From NCBI RefSeq assembly GCF_032362555.1, contig NC_083517.1:10498001-10562000 (forward strand): DNA of 64,000 bases, read 5' to 3'. The DNA is from Amyelois transitella. Its lineage: Eukaryota > Arthropoda > Insecta > Lepidoptera > Pyralidae. Both the position numbers and the translations under genes were made by a program. Positions 20,411 to 31,461 of this stretch are shown piece by piece; position 1 is the stretch's first letter, and each line of letters begins with the position of its first letter. The notes below the pieces were generated by a model. The model searched no databases, was not told the DNA's origin, and saw only the letters and a list, made by a program, of their open reading frames with translations.

Positions 20411-23400
20411 ATGGAGGTCCCTTCTATGGACACCATTTACCAGGCTATTAGTGCACTGTATGATAACCCCAATGCTAATGAAAAAGAAAAAGCCTCCCTT
20501 TGGCTGGGAGACGTACAAAAATCCGTAAGTAGATCATGTCCGTTTCTTTATTACAGTGTTTCATTGTTTACCTTTTATCAGGTCATGGATTAATATGAGC
20601 CAATAATTTCAGATACATTCTTGGAAAATAGCTGATGAATTGTTACAACGGAAGAAAGATGTTCAATCGTGTTATTTTGCGGCGCAGACTATGAGGTCGA
20701 AAGTGCAGCATAATTTATCTGAATTGTCTTCAGAGGCTGTGGTATCACTAAGAGACTCTTTAGTGGCCCATTTAGAGGGCACATCACCAGACACAAGTTC
20801 GCCGATTCTAACGCAGCTTTGCCTGGCGCTAGCAGACTTAGCACTGCAGATGCCTGCCTGGCAAAACTGTGTAAGTGATCTTATAAAATCATTTACAAAT
20901 AAAAATGACTTCGCGTTATTAGAAATCTTAACAGTACTACCTCAAGAAATAGACTCATCAAGTCTTAAGCTCGGTGAAAATAGGCGAGAAAGTATCAAAT
21001 CAGAATTAAGGTCAAATTCTTATACAGTGACTACTTTTCTCAAGGACAGTATAATAAGTTCACAGAATACAAATGTAGCTTTGAAGATAATTAAATGTAT
21101 GACTTCTTGGATACAAGTGAGAGCAGTGAACATACAAGAGGTGCCCAATAATGCCGTTATAGCATTCTGCATGCAAGTTTTACGTGATCACAATTCTATT
21201 AATACGTTACATGATGCAGCTTCAGATTGTATATGTGCATTGTTGCATTGTTTAGAGGATAATAATAATAATGAAGATGTTGAGAGGTTATTGTTCGAAA
21301 GTGTATCGGCTCTGGAGGAGAGTTACCACATGGCCGTAGCTCACGAGGAAGAAGAAAAAGCGGCAAACTATGCGAGAGTGTTTACAGAGTTGGCAGAAAC
21401 TTTTCTAGAGAAAATAATTTCATCAGCAATGACTGGTACAAGTCATTTTGCTGGGAGATCACTAGAACTGGCTTTGGTTTGTGTTGGACATCATGATTAT
21501 GAGGTATGTAACAAGACTAATTTATATATTATATCTAAAACTTAATAAAACTACAAACCGAAGAGATTAAATTGATTTAAAAGAGAAACATGTGGCTTAG
21601 GATCTTAACTTAGCTAAACCAACTTAGTTAATCAGATACTTTAGTGTCTGAACATTTCTTATATATTTCCCCTGGTGTGAGTACAAAAAAGTAGTGACAC
21701 TTATAAGCATCAGGTTGCAGCTATAGAGCATCGTTCAGTCATTGCAAGCCACCTGGCTGACCAATTATAGCTCTGTAATAGAGTTATTTATAGTCTTAGA
21801 TCTGAAGATATGAGATATAAGTCTTCAGTTGACTGGAAAATGTGGAAAGATGAAATGCAGTATTTTTTTAGTAAACAGTATTTTTATTGAAGGGGTGTCG
21901 AATCGAAATCGAGGTCATACACCATCCAAATTAAAACTTTCTACCTCTGTTTAGTGTCTCAGTAAAACCGCAGACAGACATAGTGAATGGCTCACCCAAT
22001 CAGAGATCCATGGTCAAAGGCATACCCCGGGCTCCTCTCCTGAGTGGTGACGATGTACCCGGACTAAAGGCAGGAGGAAGAAGAAGACAAACATGGCAAA
22101 ACTACAAGGTTTCCTTGTTTACTACACTATGGAACCCTAAAATGCAGTGTGTGAATCAGAGAAAGCTAATGCAGAATTAGTTCTAACAGTTTATTATATA
22201 TTTTAGGTGGCTGAAATCACCTTTAACCTATGGTACCGGCTGTCCGAGGAGGTGTATCAGAACGACTACCAGGGGCTGACGGATACGTTCAAACCCCACA
22301 TCGAGAGGCTGATCGAAGCTCTAGCGAGGCACTGTCAGTGTGAACCGGATTTACCCAATTTGCCTGATGAAGGAGACGAGTTCTTTGTATGTATGAGGTT
22401 ATTTTATTTTTAAAGTTATGTAACCACAGTTTCTCCCATCCCGATTTCGCCGGCGTTGAGTCAATACTGCTGGAAATTCCAGGATAAAAAATAGCCTATG
22501 TGTATTCTAAGTAATATTCTGGGTCTACAGCTACCTACATACCAAATTTCATCATAATCGGTTTAGCAGTATTTGCGTCAAAGAGAAACAAACATCCATT
22601 CATACATACTCACAAACTTTAGCATTTTAACATTAATAGAATGCAGATAATTAGCTACGTCTATAAAAATCAATTGTCATTAAAACTCCATTAAACTTCC
22701 TATTTGGTATAGTTTTGACAGTTAAACTAACTAACTGACTTGAAACTAATAAAAATAAACAGGTTTTGGCAGGAATGCAAAACATAACATCAAGCCTCTA
22801 CGTGTTGGATTTATATCCCCACGCAAGCCTCTTAAAAATCCGGGGTGTATAGACCTCTGAGATCCAAATATAAAATTCTCGTGACACAATGTTCATTCCC
22901 GTACCCCTCCGAAACGGCTTGACCGATTCTCATGAAATTTTGTGAGCATATTGAGTAGGTCTGAGAATCGGCCAACATCTATTTTTCATACCCCTCAGTG
23001 ATAAGGGTTGTCCACTCTTAACATTTTTATTTTAACTAGAAATTACTTAAAAATTATTTATATGGCAAAACAACGTTTTCCGGTGACAGCTAGAAATACT
23101 ATACTAAAAATAATGTAAGATCACATATATTTTTAACACCCATTTGTACCATGTTACAAGTAAATAAAGAATATATCATTTCATTTCATGGTTCTCAAGC
23201 TTCAACAGTGTAGATGATGAATGATCATGTCCACTGAAAATGCTGCAGTCTAGTGTGTTCCGCCGCTTCTTCTACACATGCGCTTTGAAAGCGGTAGTAG
23301 TTATAATTAGATTTAAGTTATGTGACGTCAATAAGTGATACCTTGTATCCAATTCTGAAAATAAATCTATTCTATTCTATTCATTGTTCCAGGAGTTCCG

Positions 23401-26400
23401 AATGAAGGTGATGGGCCTGATAAAAGACGTCGTGTTCATCGTGGGCTCCAGCTCGGTGTTCAGACAGATGTTCACAGCGCTCCAAGCGAACATATCGTGG
23501 GAGCAGACCGAGGCTGCCTTGTTTGTGATGCAGGCGGTCGCCAAGAACATAGTGCCGTGAGTTTGTTAATCAACTCTCATGATACATACAATACATACAT
23601 ACATAAAATCACGCCTCTTTCCCGGAGGGGTAGGCGGAGACTACCTCTTTCCACTTGCCACGATCTCTGCATACTTCCTTCGCTTCATCATAATTGATCA
23701 TATCACTCTCATGTTAGCCTCGCAGTAAGTTCGAGACTTGTGTTACGAGATACTAACATTTACACGTAATAACAAATACTTATTTAGATAAACATCCAAG
23801 ACCCAGGCCAATCAGAGATAGTTCTTTTCTCATCATGCCCTGGCCGGGATACGAACCCAGGACTACCGGTGTCACAGACAAGCGTACTACCGCTGCACCA
23901 CAGAGGCCGTCAAATTATAATACTATCTACTTATATATATACTCATCCTCATGTTGCCCCCTTAAATGGACTTATACACATAGGACCACTCCATCTCTTT
24001 CCCATGGATGTCGTAAAATGCGACTAAGGGAAAGGCTTACAAACTTGGGATTTTTATTTTAGGCGACAGACGCGCAACAAGTCACTATTTGAATCTCAAT
24101 TCTATCATTAAGCCAAACAGCTAAACGTGGCCTAGCAGTCTTTTTAAGACTGTTGGCTCTGTCTACCCCGCAAGGGATATGGACGTGGTTATATCTATGT
24201 ATTTATGTAATTTACATAATCACGTCTCTATCCCTTTTGGGGGTAATTAACCCCCACGTGATTATATATTTATTTTAGTTGAAATGGAGACTGTCAAGAT
24301 TTTATTTTGTTATACTTATAAGAATTCCTTGCCAAATACTGTAAGAGGTGTACTACTACCGTTGTATTTTTGGCGCAAATAAATTTATATATATGCATCT
24401 TCTTCACAGCGAGGAATACGAGTACGTACCAAAAGTGGTGGAGGCGATCCTCTCGATGCCCGACAACACCCACATAGCGGTCAGGAAGACCTGCATCCTG
24501 CTGCTGGGGGAGCTGTGCGAGTGGATAGAGAAGCATCCCTCGGGCCTGGAGCCCTCCCTTCAGTTCCTGGTGCGGGCGCTGCAAGAGGAACAGCTGGCGT
24601 ATGCAGCCGCTACTGCTCTGCAGGTAAATGTTGTCAACTAATAAAAAAAATCCAATATATTTGAATTTATTTCAGCCATCAAAACAATAAAGTTGTGTAT
24701 TATCGCAATACTTGAGTATACGAGGGCTGTACTGTAAGTTTTAAGAATGGAATATTCCCGACTTCTGTCATATTAAAATCCGAGTTCCTGTCATATTAAA
24801 ATCTTTTTAATTGAAAACTTGGTTGGTTGGTTTTAAAAATCGAAAACCATAATATATTAAAAGAAAAGAGATAAGCGGTCTATTCACAAGGTCTTGTCAA
24901 ACCAATGAGCTTGTGTCTCATTTTAACTGCCTGTTTGACCTAGCTAAACATTTCAGCATTTTCAAGACTGTTGTCTCTGTCTACCCCGCAAGGGATATAG
25001 ACGTGACTATATGTATGTACGTTATGTGTAAATCATCCCCAGAACATCTGTTCTGCGTGCCGGTCGTCTGCGGGTGCGCACGTGCCGCTGCTGCTGGAGG
25101 CGAACCGGCTGGCGGTGCGGCTGGCGCTGCCGCCGCCGCCCGCCACCGCGCTGGCGCGCGCGCTGGCCGCCGCCATCAGCAGCCTGCCCCCCGACCAGGT
25201 ATACATTGTGCTGTATCACATCTATTGCCTATTTCGTTCATATTGTATTGTTTTAAGGTACAGGGGTGATTGACTTATTAACGCTTTGTCTATCATAGAA
25301 GCTACCTACTTGAAATTTGGACATCAGCTATACTGCCGCGGTATAACTAAAATGCCGTTATCTGACATCAGGATTTACACCTTTTTTACCAGTAAAATAA
25401 GAAAAAAAAATCTCTTTCGATCTGTATATACGACTTTTTGGTACCTTTAAGTCATAAATAGGTGTTCTCATTGATAAATGGCATCAGTTTAAATTTTTAA
25501 CGCAGTTTTTGACGTTTTACTTAAAACAAGGATTTGGCAGATAACGGCATTTTAATTATACCAGGGCAGTATATTTGAAATGAATATTTTCTATTGTAAA
25601 ACGCTGAGGAATTCAAAATAAATTAATTTTAATAATTAAAAGCGTGAGATTGATTTAGAAACGTCATTCAAAGATGTATTTTCAATGTTTAACGTCAAAA
25701 ACTGCCACTATGTGACGTCACTGTCACTGTTAACAACCCTCGCTGACGCGTGTGTCGTCGTGAACAGCTGTCGCTGGCGATGCGCGAGGCCACCGCGTTC
25801 CAGCTGCGCGGGCTGGCGGCGCTGCTGCAGGCGGGCGCGCCGCCGGCGCGGGGCTCCGCTAGTGACCCGGCCGCGTGGCTGGACCGGCTGGCGGCGCTGT
25901 TCCGCGACGTGCGGCCCGCGCCCGCGCCGCAGCACCCGTGCCTGCCCGCCTGCAGCGACGCCTGGCCGGTGCTGCACCAGACTCTCACCAAGTCAGTGCT
26001 TTTTTGGATTTATTGTTTTCTCGTATAGTTGGTTCGCGGTTACAAATAAAAGAATAGGATCACTTCAGCTCTTTCCCGTGGATGTCGTAAAAGAAGGGAT
26101 AGGCTTATAAACTTGGGATTATTTTGGGTGATAGGATAGCAACCTTGATTTGAATCTCAATTCCATCATTATATGTATATCAATGACTCTTTTGTGACTT
26201 TGAGTGTTGACATTCAAACAGTGAGAAAAACATCACAAGTAGATTATGGTTTGCCATTTAAATGTATAGATTTTTCTTGTTGTATTAATTTTATACTATT
26301 CAGTACTAATAGTAGTAGTAAAATTACTGGCATTAAGTATCGAGTTGCAATCGGTGTGGTTGGTGTTGTGACGCGAGCAGCGCAGACCACTCAGTGCCGT

Positions 26401-29400
26401 ATGTGTGTGTGTGCGCGCAGACACGCGCTGGAGCCGCGCGTGGTGGAGCGCGCGTGCCGCGCCGTGCGCTTCGTGCTGCGCTGCGCGGGCGCGCACGGCG
26501 CGGCGCTGCTGCCGGCGCTGGCGCCCGCGCTGCAGCAGCTGTACGCGCGGCGCCCGCACTCGTGCGTGCTGTACGTGGCCAGCATCCTGGTGGACGAGCT
26601 GGCGGCCGCGCCCGCGTGCCGCGCGCCGCTGCTGGCGCTGCTGCAGGCGCTGCTGCCGCGCGCCTTCCAGCTGCTGCAGCAGGAGAACGGGCTCAAGGAC
26701 AACCCCGATACAGTCGATGATCTCTTCCGCTTGTGTATACGGTGAGTGGTTAACATGTTTTTGGTGCATTTTAGCTTTGAAGGTCTTTACCTTCAAAACC
26801 TAAAATCTATCTATGTAGGTATGCTTCATTTATTAAAGCAAATTTTAGTAAAAGTAAAGTACCCTAAACCGATGAGATGATATGAAGAAGAATGTAGATG
26901 AAGCGAAAAAAGATATAAAAATCATAGCAAGTGAAAAGGTGCAGCCTCTGCCCACCCCTCCGAAAAATAGACGTGTTTCTATGTATGGTAAGAAATTATT
27001 ACATCCACCGGAATTTCGGGAAATTCTACATGACAAATTTAAACGTCCTAGGCCCAGAAGTTTCTAAGTACCATCATATGTAGTATCCTATAGAAAAATG
27101 AATAAAATGAATAAAAATTTTTAATTTGAATTTAGGCCACTGGTTGAGTTACCGTTATCAATCTAGAAAACGGAATAGGTTCCCCTGCAATGGTTGCGGA
27201 GATGAGACGGGAGTCGCTTCGTGCAAAAACCTGACTTACCCAATCCAGGATCCATTGTCAAAGGCATACCCCGGGCTCCTCTCCAGAGTGATCAGGATGC
27301 GACCAGGACTAAAGCCAGGTGGAAGAAGAAAGTTCGTGTTTGATCATTCTAGTATTACATTCATTCTATTCTTCACAATTAGTTCAACATTCATTATTTT
27401 TTTTAATGTAGACAATGTGCATTCGTCCACGATTTAGATTTAAGCAATCTGTATTTGCAAATTGACGTTCGGTGAAAATGCTGCAGTGTAGTTTGTTCCG
27501 CCGCTTCTTCTTCACATGCGCTTTGGAAGCGGTAGTAGTTATAATTAGATAAGACTTAAGTGATGTGACGTCAATAAGTGATACTTTGTATCCAATTTTG
27601 AAAATAAATCTGTTCTATTCTATCACTGCACCGGTTTCTCTGCAGGTTTCTCCAGCGCACCCCCCTGGAGCTGCTGTCGTCGGGCGCCATGCCGGCCATC
27701 GCGCAGTGCGCGGCGCTGGCGGCCAAGCTGGACCACCGCGACGCCAACTCCTCCGTCATGAAGTTCCTGCAGGACCTGCTCCGCGCCAGCCACCACCCGC
27801 ACGACGCCGTCAGAGGTGCTTCCCCGCATTGTCTTACAGGGCAGCGCCACGTGTGTCTCACAGGGCAGCGCCACGTGTGTCTCACAGGGCAGCGCCACGT
27901 GTGTCTCACAGGGCAGCGCCGCGTGTGTCTCACAGGGCAGCGCCGCGTGTGTCTCACAGGGCAGCGCCGCGTGTGTCTCACAGGGCAGCGCCGCGTGTGT
28001 CTCACAGGGCAGCGCCGCGTGTGTCTCACAGGGCAGCGCCGCGTGTGTCTCACAGGGCAGCGCCGCGTGTGTCTCACAGGGCAGCGCCGCGTGTGTCTCA
28101 CAGGGCAGCGCCGCGTGTGTCTCACAGGGCAGCGCCGCGTGTGTCTCACAGGGCAGCGCCGCGTGTGTCTCACAGGGCAGCGCCGCGTGTGTCTCACAGG
28201 GCAGCGCCGCGTGTGTCTCACAGGGCAGCGCCGCGTGTGTCTCACAGGGCAGCGCCGCGTGTGTCTCACAGGGCAGCGCCGCGTGTGTCTCACAGGGCAG
28301 CGCCGCGTGTGTCTCACAGGGCAGGCGGAGCCAAATGTCTAGCTGGTGCTATCGTCACTGCTACAGCCGAGCTGGACTGCCATGGAGTTCCTGCAGGACC
28401 TGCTCCGCGCCAGCCACCACCCCCACGACGCCGTCAGAGGTGCCTCGCCGCATGTGTCTTACAGGGCAGGCGGAGACAACAGTGTCTAACTGATGCTATC
28501 ATCACCTGTACAGCCGAGCTGAACCGTCAGGAAGTTCCTGCAAGATCTGCTCAAAGCCAGCTGATGCTGTTAGAGGTGTTGCCATCAGCATCTTTTTCCA
28601 TCTTTTCTTTTGCTACATTATTGCAATCAACCCTCTTACATACATATGGTCACGTCTATATCCCTTGCGGGGTAAACAGAGCCTACAGTCTTGAAAAGAC
28701 TGAATGGCCACGTTCAGCTATTTAGCTTAATGATAGAATTGAGGTTCAAATAGTGACAGGTTGCTAGCCCATCAACCCTCTTCATAAACTTATTCTTGCC
28801 GATAATAGAATAGAATAGATTTATTTTCAAAATGTATCCAACAAGGTATCACTTATTGACGTCACATAACTACCGCTTCCAAAGCGCATGTGCAGAAGAA
28901 GCGGCGGAACAAACTACACTGCAGCATTTCCATCGGACGTCAATCGTTATAACAAATAATGTGAAATACATAAAATAAATTCCGTATTTATCTTCCCACA
29001 GCGCTAGCCGACGAGGCGATATCGACGTACGGCCCCGAGCTGACCGCCAGCCTGATAGAAGCCAGCGTGCTGCACCTCCACTCGTACATGCTGTCTGAAG
29101 TAGCTGAGGTGCTGGTGGAGCTGGTGGGGTGGCAGCGCGCGCGCGGGCTGGACTGGCTGCGCGGCGCGCTGGCGGCGTTACCCAGTGACCGCGCGGCCGC
29201 GCCCAGCGAGGTGCAGTGCTGGCAGTTCCATCAGTGCGCTATGAGGTACGTGGTGGTTGGTTGGGTGGTTGTATGGAATTAGGTACTTCCTTGTGTGAGC
29301 CGTGTGGTTCGACTTAATAGAATATGGTTGATTGGTAGATGATGCTTCTAACATTATTTTGTAAAATAAAGTACATATATACATATGGTCACGTCTATAT

Positions 29401-29840
29401 CCCTTACGGGGTAGACAGAGCCAATAGTCCCGATAAGACTGAATGGCCACGTTCAGCTGCTCGGCTTAATGATGGAATTGAGATTCGCATAGTGACAGGT
29501 TGCCAGCCCATCGCCTAAAAAAAAGGATTGCAATTTTATAAGCATATCATTTCCCATGGATGTCGTAAATGGCGACTAAATAGGCTTATATACTTGGGAT
29601 TCTTGTTTTAGGCGATGGGCTAGCAAACTGTCACTTTTTGAATCGTCATATTTGTATCGTTAACAAACAAACAGCTGAACGTGGCCCTATCACTCTTTTC
29701 AAGGCTCTGTCTACCCCGCAAGGGATATAGACGTAATTATATGTATGTTTCTATGTAAAATATCCTTTTTATTTTCCAGGACAGAAAAATGCAAAGAGAT
29801 GACGCGTCTCCTCCGAGACTTCGCTCGGCTCTACCGATAA
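20411..29840 (+). CDS. Tnpo3: Transportin-3 (SR-protein importin), 11 exons, 912 aa
   Basis: Exons: 20411-20524, 20613-21503, 22207-22386, 23393-23556, 24410-24623, 25043-25198, 25768-25991, 26421-26741, 27646-27815, 29002-29245, 29780-29840; all GT-AG and phases join cleanly. It is a karyopherin-beta that carries phosphorylated SR splicing factors into the nucleus and releases them on RanGTP. The N-terminus (YQAISALYDNPNANEKEKAS) and FAAQTMRSKVQ match the importin-beta N-terminal domain. HEAT-like helices follow, with family signatures HNLSEL, LALADLALQMP, ESYHMAVAHEEE, FRLCIRFLQR and LDHRDANSSVMKFL. The end LLRDFARLYR matches the conserved C-terminus (human 923 aa). The start MEVPSMD was chosen by alignment with the known N-terminus. 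Exons 6-10 are very GC- and Ala/Arg/Leu-rich, unlike exons 1-3. Introns are packed with repeats; intron 9 is described separately. Confidence 0.97.
21560..22206. other. Tnpo3 intron 2 with LINE-related fragment
   Basis: 21985-22100 carries CAAAGGCATACCCCGGGCTC and GGACTAAAGGCAGGAGGAAG. This block is shared with 27230-27320 and weaker at 1190 and 55130, so it is interspersed. The frame open across it is incidental. Confidence 0.5.
22440..22640 (-). mobile_element. Decayed Helitron-like copy in Tnpo3 intron 3
   Basis: AGCCTATGTGTATTC, CTACCTACATACCAAATTTC and GGTTTAGCAGTATTTGCGTC match the subfamily at 35645-35843. The ends are eroded. Confidence 0.55.
22850..23110 (+). mobile_element. Helitron-like repeat family D in Tnpo3 intron 3
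   Basis: Runs from TATAAAATTCTCGTGACAC through CCGAAACGGCTTGACCGATT and CTGAGAATCGGCCAACATC to AACGTTTTCCGGTGACAGCT and AG. The CTAG ending after a GC-rich hairpin-like stretch suggests a Helitron terminus. Confidence 0.55.
23230..23384 (+). repeat. Family C repeat abutting the exon 4 acceptor of Tnpo3
   Basis: GCTGCAGTCTAGTGTGTTCC, GCTTTGAAAGCGG and TGACGTCAATAAGTGATACC end in the tail CTATTCTATTCTATT. The splice acceptor TTGTTCCAG of exon 4 is only a few bases further on, so the tail supplies most of the pyrimidine tract. Confidence 0.75.
23582..23700 (-). repeat. LINE 3' end, family B, Tnpo3 intron 4
   Basis: CATACATACATAAAATCACGC is followed by GGAGGGGTAGGCGGAGACTA and CCACTTGCCACGATCTCTGC. 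It is next to a SINE (23714) and a family A copy (23975), so the intron is a stack of three retroposed ends. Confidence 0.75.
23714..23910 (-). repeat. tRNA-headed SINE, Tnpo3 intron 4
   Basis: Reverse complement of the SINE at 45754: GCCTCGCAGTAAGTTCGAGA at the tail side and GGATACGAACCCAGG..CGCTGCACCACAGAGGCC at the head. Confidence 0.85.
23975..24217 (+). repeat. (ATGT)n-tail repeat family A, Tnpo3 intron 4
   Basis: Opens with GGACCACTCCATCTCTTTCC, continues through GCTAAACGTGGCCTAGC and TCTACCCCGCAAGGGATA, and ends ATGTATTTATGTAA. A fragment of a second copy follows in opposite orientation (24218-24268). Confidence 0.75.
24958..25027 (+). repeat. Family A 3' fragment next to Tnpo3 exon 6
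   Basis: TTTCAAGACTGTTGTCTCTG to AGACGTGACTATATGTATGT; its TATG tail ends about 15 bp before the exon 6 acceptor (ATCCCCAG at 25042). Confidence 0.7.
26056..26180 (+). repeat. Family A partial copy, Tnpo3 intron 7
   Basis: GGATCACTTCAGCTCTTTCC, GATGTCGTAAAAG and GAATCTCAATTCCATCATTA; it lacks the last third of the family. Confidence 0.65.
26870..26975 (+). repeat. Family B LINE fragment, Tnpo3 intron 8
   Basis: GAAGAATGTAGATGAAGCGA and GTGCAGCCTCTGCCCACCCC correspond to the LINE C-terminal remnant (NVDEAK..VSA). A degenerate related block, CCCAATCCAGGATCCATTG to AGCCAGGTGGAAGAAG, follows at 27230-27330. Confidence 0.5.
27465..27625 (+). repeat. Family C repeat before the exon 9 acceptor of Tnpo3
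   Basis: TGCTGCAGTGTAGTTTGTTC to CTGTTCTATTCTATC. The acceptor of exon 9 (GTTTCTCTGCAG, 27645) lies about 20 bp after the tail. It is the second Tnpo3 intron that ends in this repeat. Confidence 0.75.
27833..28324 (+). repeat. 24-bp minisatellite in Tnpo3 intron 9, 20 full units plus a half
   Basis: The unit is CTCACAGGGCAGCGCC[GA]C + GTGTGT. The first three units carry the A variant and the later ones are essentially identical, which indicates very recent expansion. Because 24 is a multiple of 3 and the unit lacks stops, every plus frame stays open. In the frame of exon 9 it would read as an octapeptide CLTGQRRV repeated about 20 times. Each unit holds an acceptor-like CACAG|GG. The seed for the unit is visible once more at 28449-28470 (ATGTGTCTTACAGGGCAGG). 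Confidence 0.97.
28366..28439 (+). pseudogene. Second copy of the 3' part of Tnpo3 exon 9, with donor
   Basis: CCATGGAGTTCCTGCAGGAC to ACGACGCCGTCAGAG|GTGCCT repeats the end of exon 9 (27730-27815) almost base for base, with an internal deletion near its start that shifts the frame. The donor is intact and a CTGCTACAG acceptor-like word precedes it. It is a segmental copy inside the intron. Confidence 0.85.
28513..28575 (+). pseudogene. Third, decayed copy of the Tnpo3 exon 9 end
   Basis: GCCGAGCTGAACCGTCAGGA, GTTCCTGCAAGATCTGCTCA and TGATGCTGTTAGAG|GTGTTG. Divergence is higher than in copy two, and an internal segment is missing. Spacing to copy two is about 140 bp, so the intron contains a three-unit ladder of exon-plus-donor blocks. 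Confidence 0.75.
28637..28772 (-). repeat. Family A partial copy, Tnpo3 intron 9
   Basis: CATATGGTCACGTCTATATC to GTGACAGGTTGCTAGCCCAT. Confidence 0.75.
28803..28940 (-). repeat. Family C repeat in antisense, Tnpo3 intron 9
   Basis: AATAGAATAGATTTATTTTC, then ACTTATTGACGTCACATAAC and GCGGCGGAACAAACTACAC; opposite orientation to the copies in introns 3 and 8. Confidence 0.75.
29376..29756. repeat. Fold-back pair of family A repeats filling Tnpo3 intron 10
   Basis: The left copy (CACGTCTATATCCCTTACGG to CCCATCGCCTAAAA) faces a right copy (TTTTAGGCGATGGGC to CCCCGCAAGGGATATAGACG). The arms are over 100 bp with some divergence, and tails point outward at both ends. The right tail ends about 22 bp before the exon 11 acceptor. 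Confidence 0.8.
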
Positions 29841-30465
29841 TGTTGAGCCCCGGCCGGGGGCTCACGGGCTCCGCGAACAACTCATATAAATTTATATATA
29901 ATTATATACAATATTAATTTGTTTGCCTGTGGTATTTGTCAAAAATTAAACCAAAGTTATTAGAGTTTACAAAAAACGAATAAACTTTTCGAGAATTGGT
30001 TTGCGCTTGCGCTACGCTCGACGCCATTTTTGTTATACGGCACACCATAAATAGAAAAATCTTTTTGACTGGCTTTAAATGACAGTTCCTCAGCGTTTAC
30101 TACACTATCAGTCTATCTGTAAATCTCATTTCTGCGCGTTCCCGGTTGCACCCTCACCAACAGTGTTTCGGGGCCCTGGGTCCGCTTTCTAACTTTTATC
30201 TGTCCACTCTTTTCCTCGCTTTTCTTTCATTATTTACCGTTATTTTTATTTTCTTTTCCTTGGTTTCTCTAGTTCTTTTAACAGTCTCCTTTAAGGTTAA
30301 ATTTTCAGACAACGTAGTTTCGTTTTCATTGTAAAATGATACATTAGTTAGAATTGCATTCCGGCCTCTTCTCTAGGAAATGTAATCTCTATGTAACGGG
30401 GTTTATCACCCACATTTCGAGGCAATCGCTCAATTAGGGAAATCATTTCTGCAATAAAAAAATAT

Positions 30466-30467
<2 letters not shown>

Positions 30468-30519
<52 letters not shown>
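30468..30519. repeat. (TA)n microsatellite
   Basis: About 26 uninterrupted TA units. Confidence 0.97.
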
Positions 30520-30523
<4 letters not shown>

Positions 30524-31320
30524 CATGGATGAAATAATTAATTGGGCTATATACATATGTAATGCTCGGACATTTTAAAAATGCCCAAAATGAAAGTTAA
30601 ATTGGGCAATAGTAATTCAAATAATCAAATTGACCAGGCATTATATGTACAGTACATATTGGCATAAGCCAAGTGCCAAGCCAAGCCAAGTGAAGGTGAT
30701 AACACCTTCACAACATATTTAACTAATATTTTTTTAATGCTTTTGTACATTAAAATGAATCAAATATTACAATTTAATGAAGATGTTTTGGGTCTTTCTT
30801 TTTGGATAAGAGTCACTGAGTAACGGAAGTGTTTTGTACATATAAATATTCAGATTTCTTTTTTTATTTTTGGTGAAAGTGATTCAAAATAAATGTTTTT
30901 CTTCACTATATCTTCATACATTTTTACATTGTAATTAAATTTACTATTGAGAATATTTACTTTCTGCTAAAATTTCTCCTATGATTACCACACCCTTTTT
31001 GATCGGTGTAATTAATCATATTTCTGTCAGTAAATTACATAAACCACAGTACCACAGGCAAACAACTAAATCTGATCAAAACTAAGAATGAATGATTCAA
31101 TTTCTGTAATACCGATATAGCTATAGTTTAGCGAAAGTGATTCGTACCGCAAGCAATACTTAATGTATCTTGTTATAAGAATTTTGATTTAACTGATTAA
31201 AAATTGTGGACTAGTGGTGAAATACTCAAACGTATTTTATGTAATATTAATATTTCAAGATAGTTTTTAGTTAATTATTTAACTATAAACCTTTATAGTT
31301 GTATAACAACGCAGTTTTTA

Positions 31321-31461
31321 AGCGGGCCCGCACCAAGTTGTAATACAAGAAACTCTTCAAAGACATCACACTGCGGCGCCGCGGCAGAGCAGTTGAAACG
31401 CGGGCCCGCGTTTCAATTTATGCGAAGAATTTCTTGAATTACAACTTGGTGCGGGCCCGCT
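31321..31461. repeat. GC-rich 141-bp inverted repeat with nested palindromes
   Basis: The outer arms AGCGGGCCCGCACCAAGTTG and CAACTTGGTGCGGGCCCGCT are perfect for 24 bp and extend imperfectly (~35 bp). Inside are GAAACGCGGGCCCGCGTTTC, a perfect 20-bp palindrome, and GCGGCGCCGCGG. No target duplication is evident. It may be a small fold-back element or a regulatory structure. Confidence 0.85.

Noticed and set aside
25685-26803. Several overlapping Arg/Ala-rich frames on both strands
   Set aside because: They are alternative readings of the GC-rich Tnpo3 exons 7 and 8, whose true frame aligns with transportin-3.
27833-28324. Regular direct repeats that might suggest a CRISPR array or a repeat-protein gene
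   Set aside because: The units are contiguous without spacers, lie in an intron of an animal gene, and are open in all frames because the unit is 24 bp without stops.
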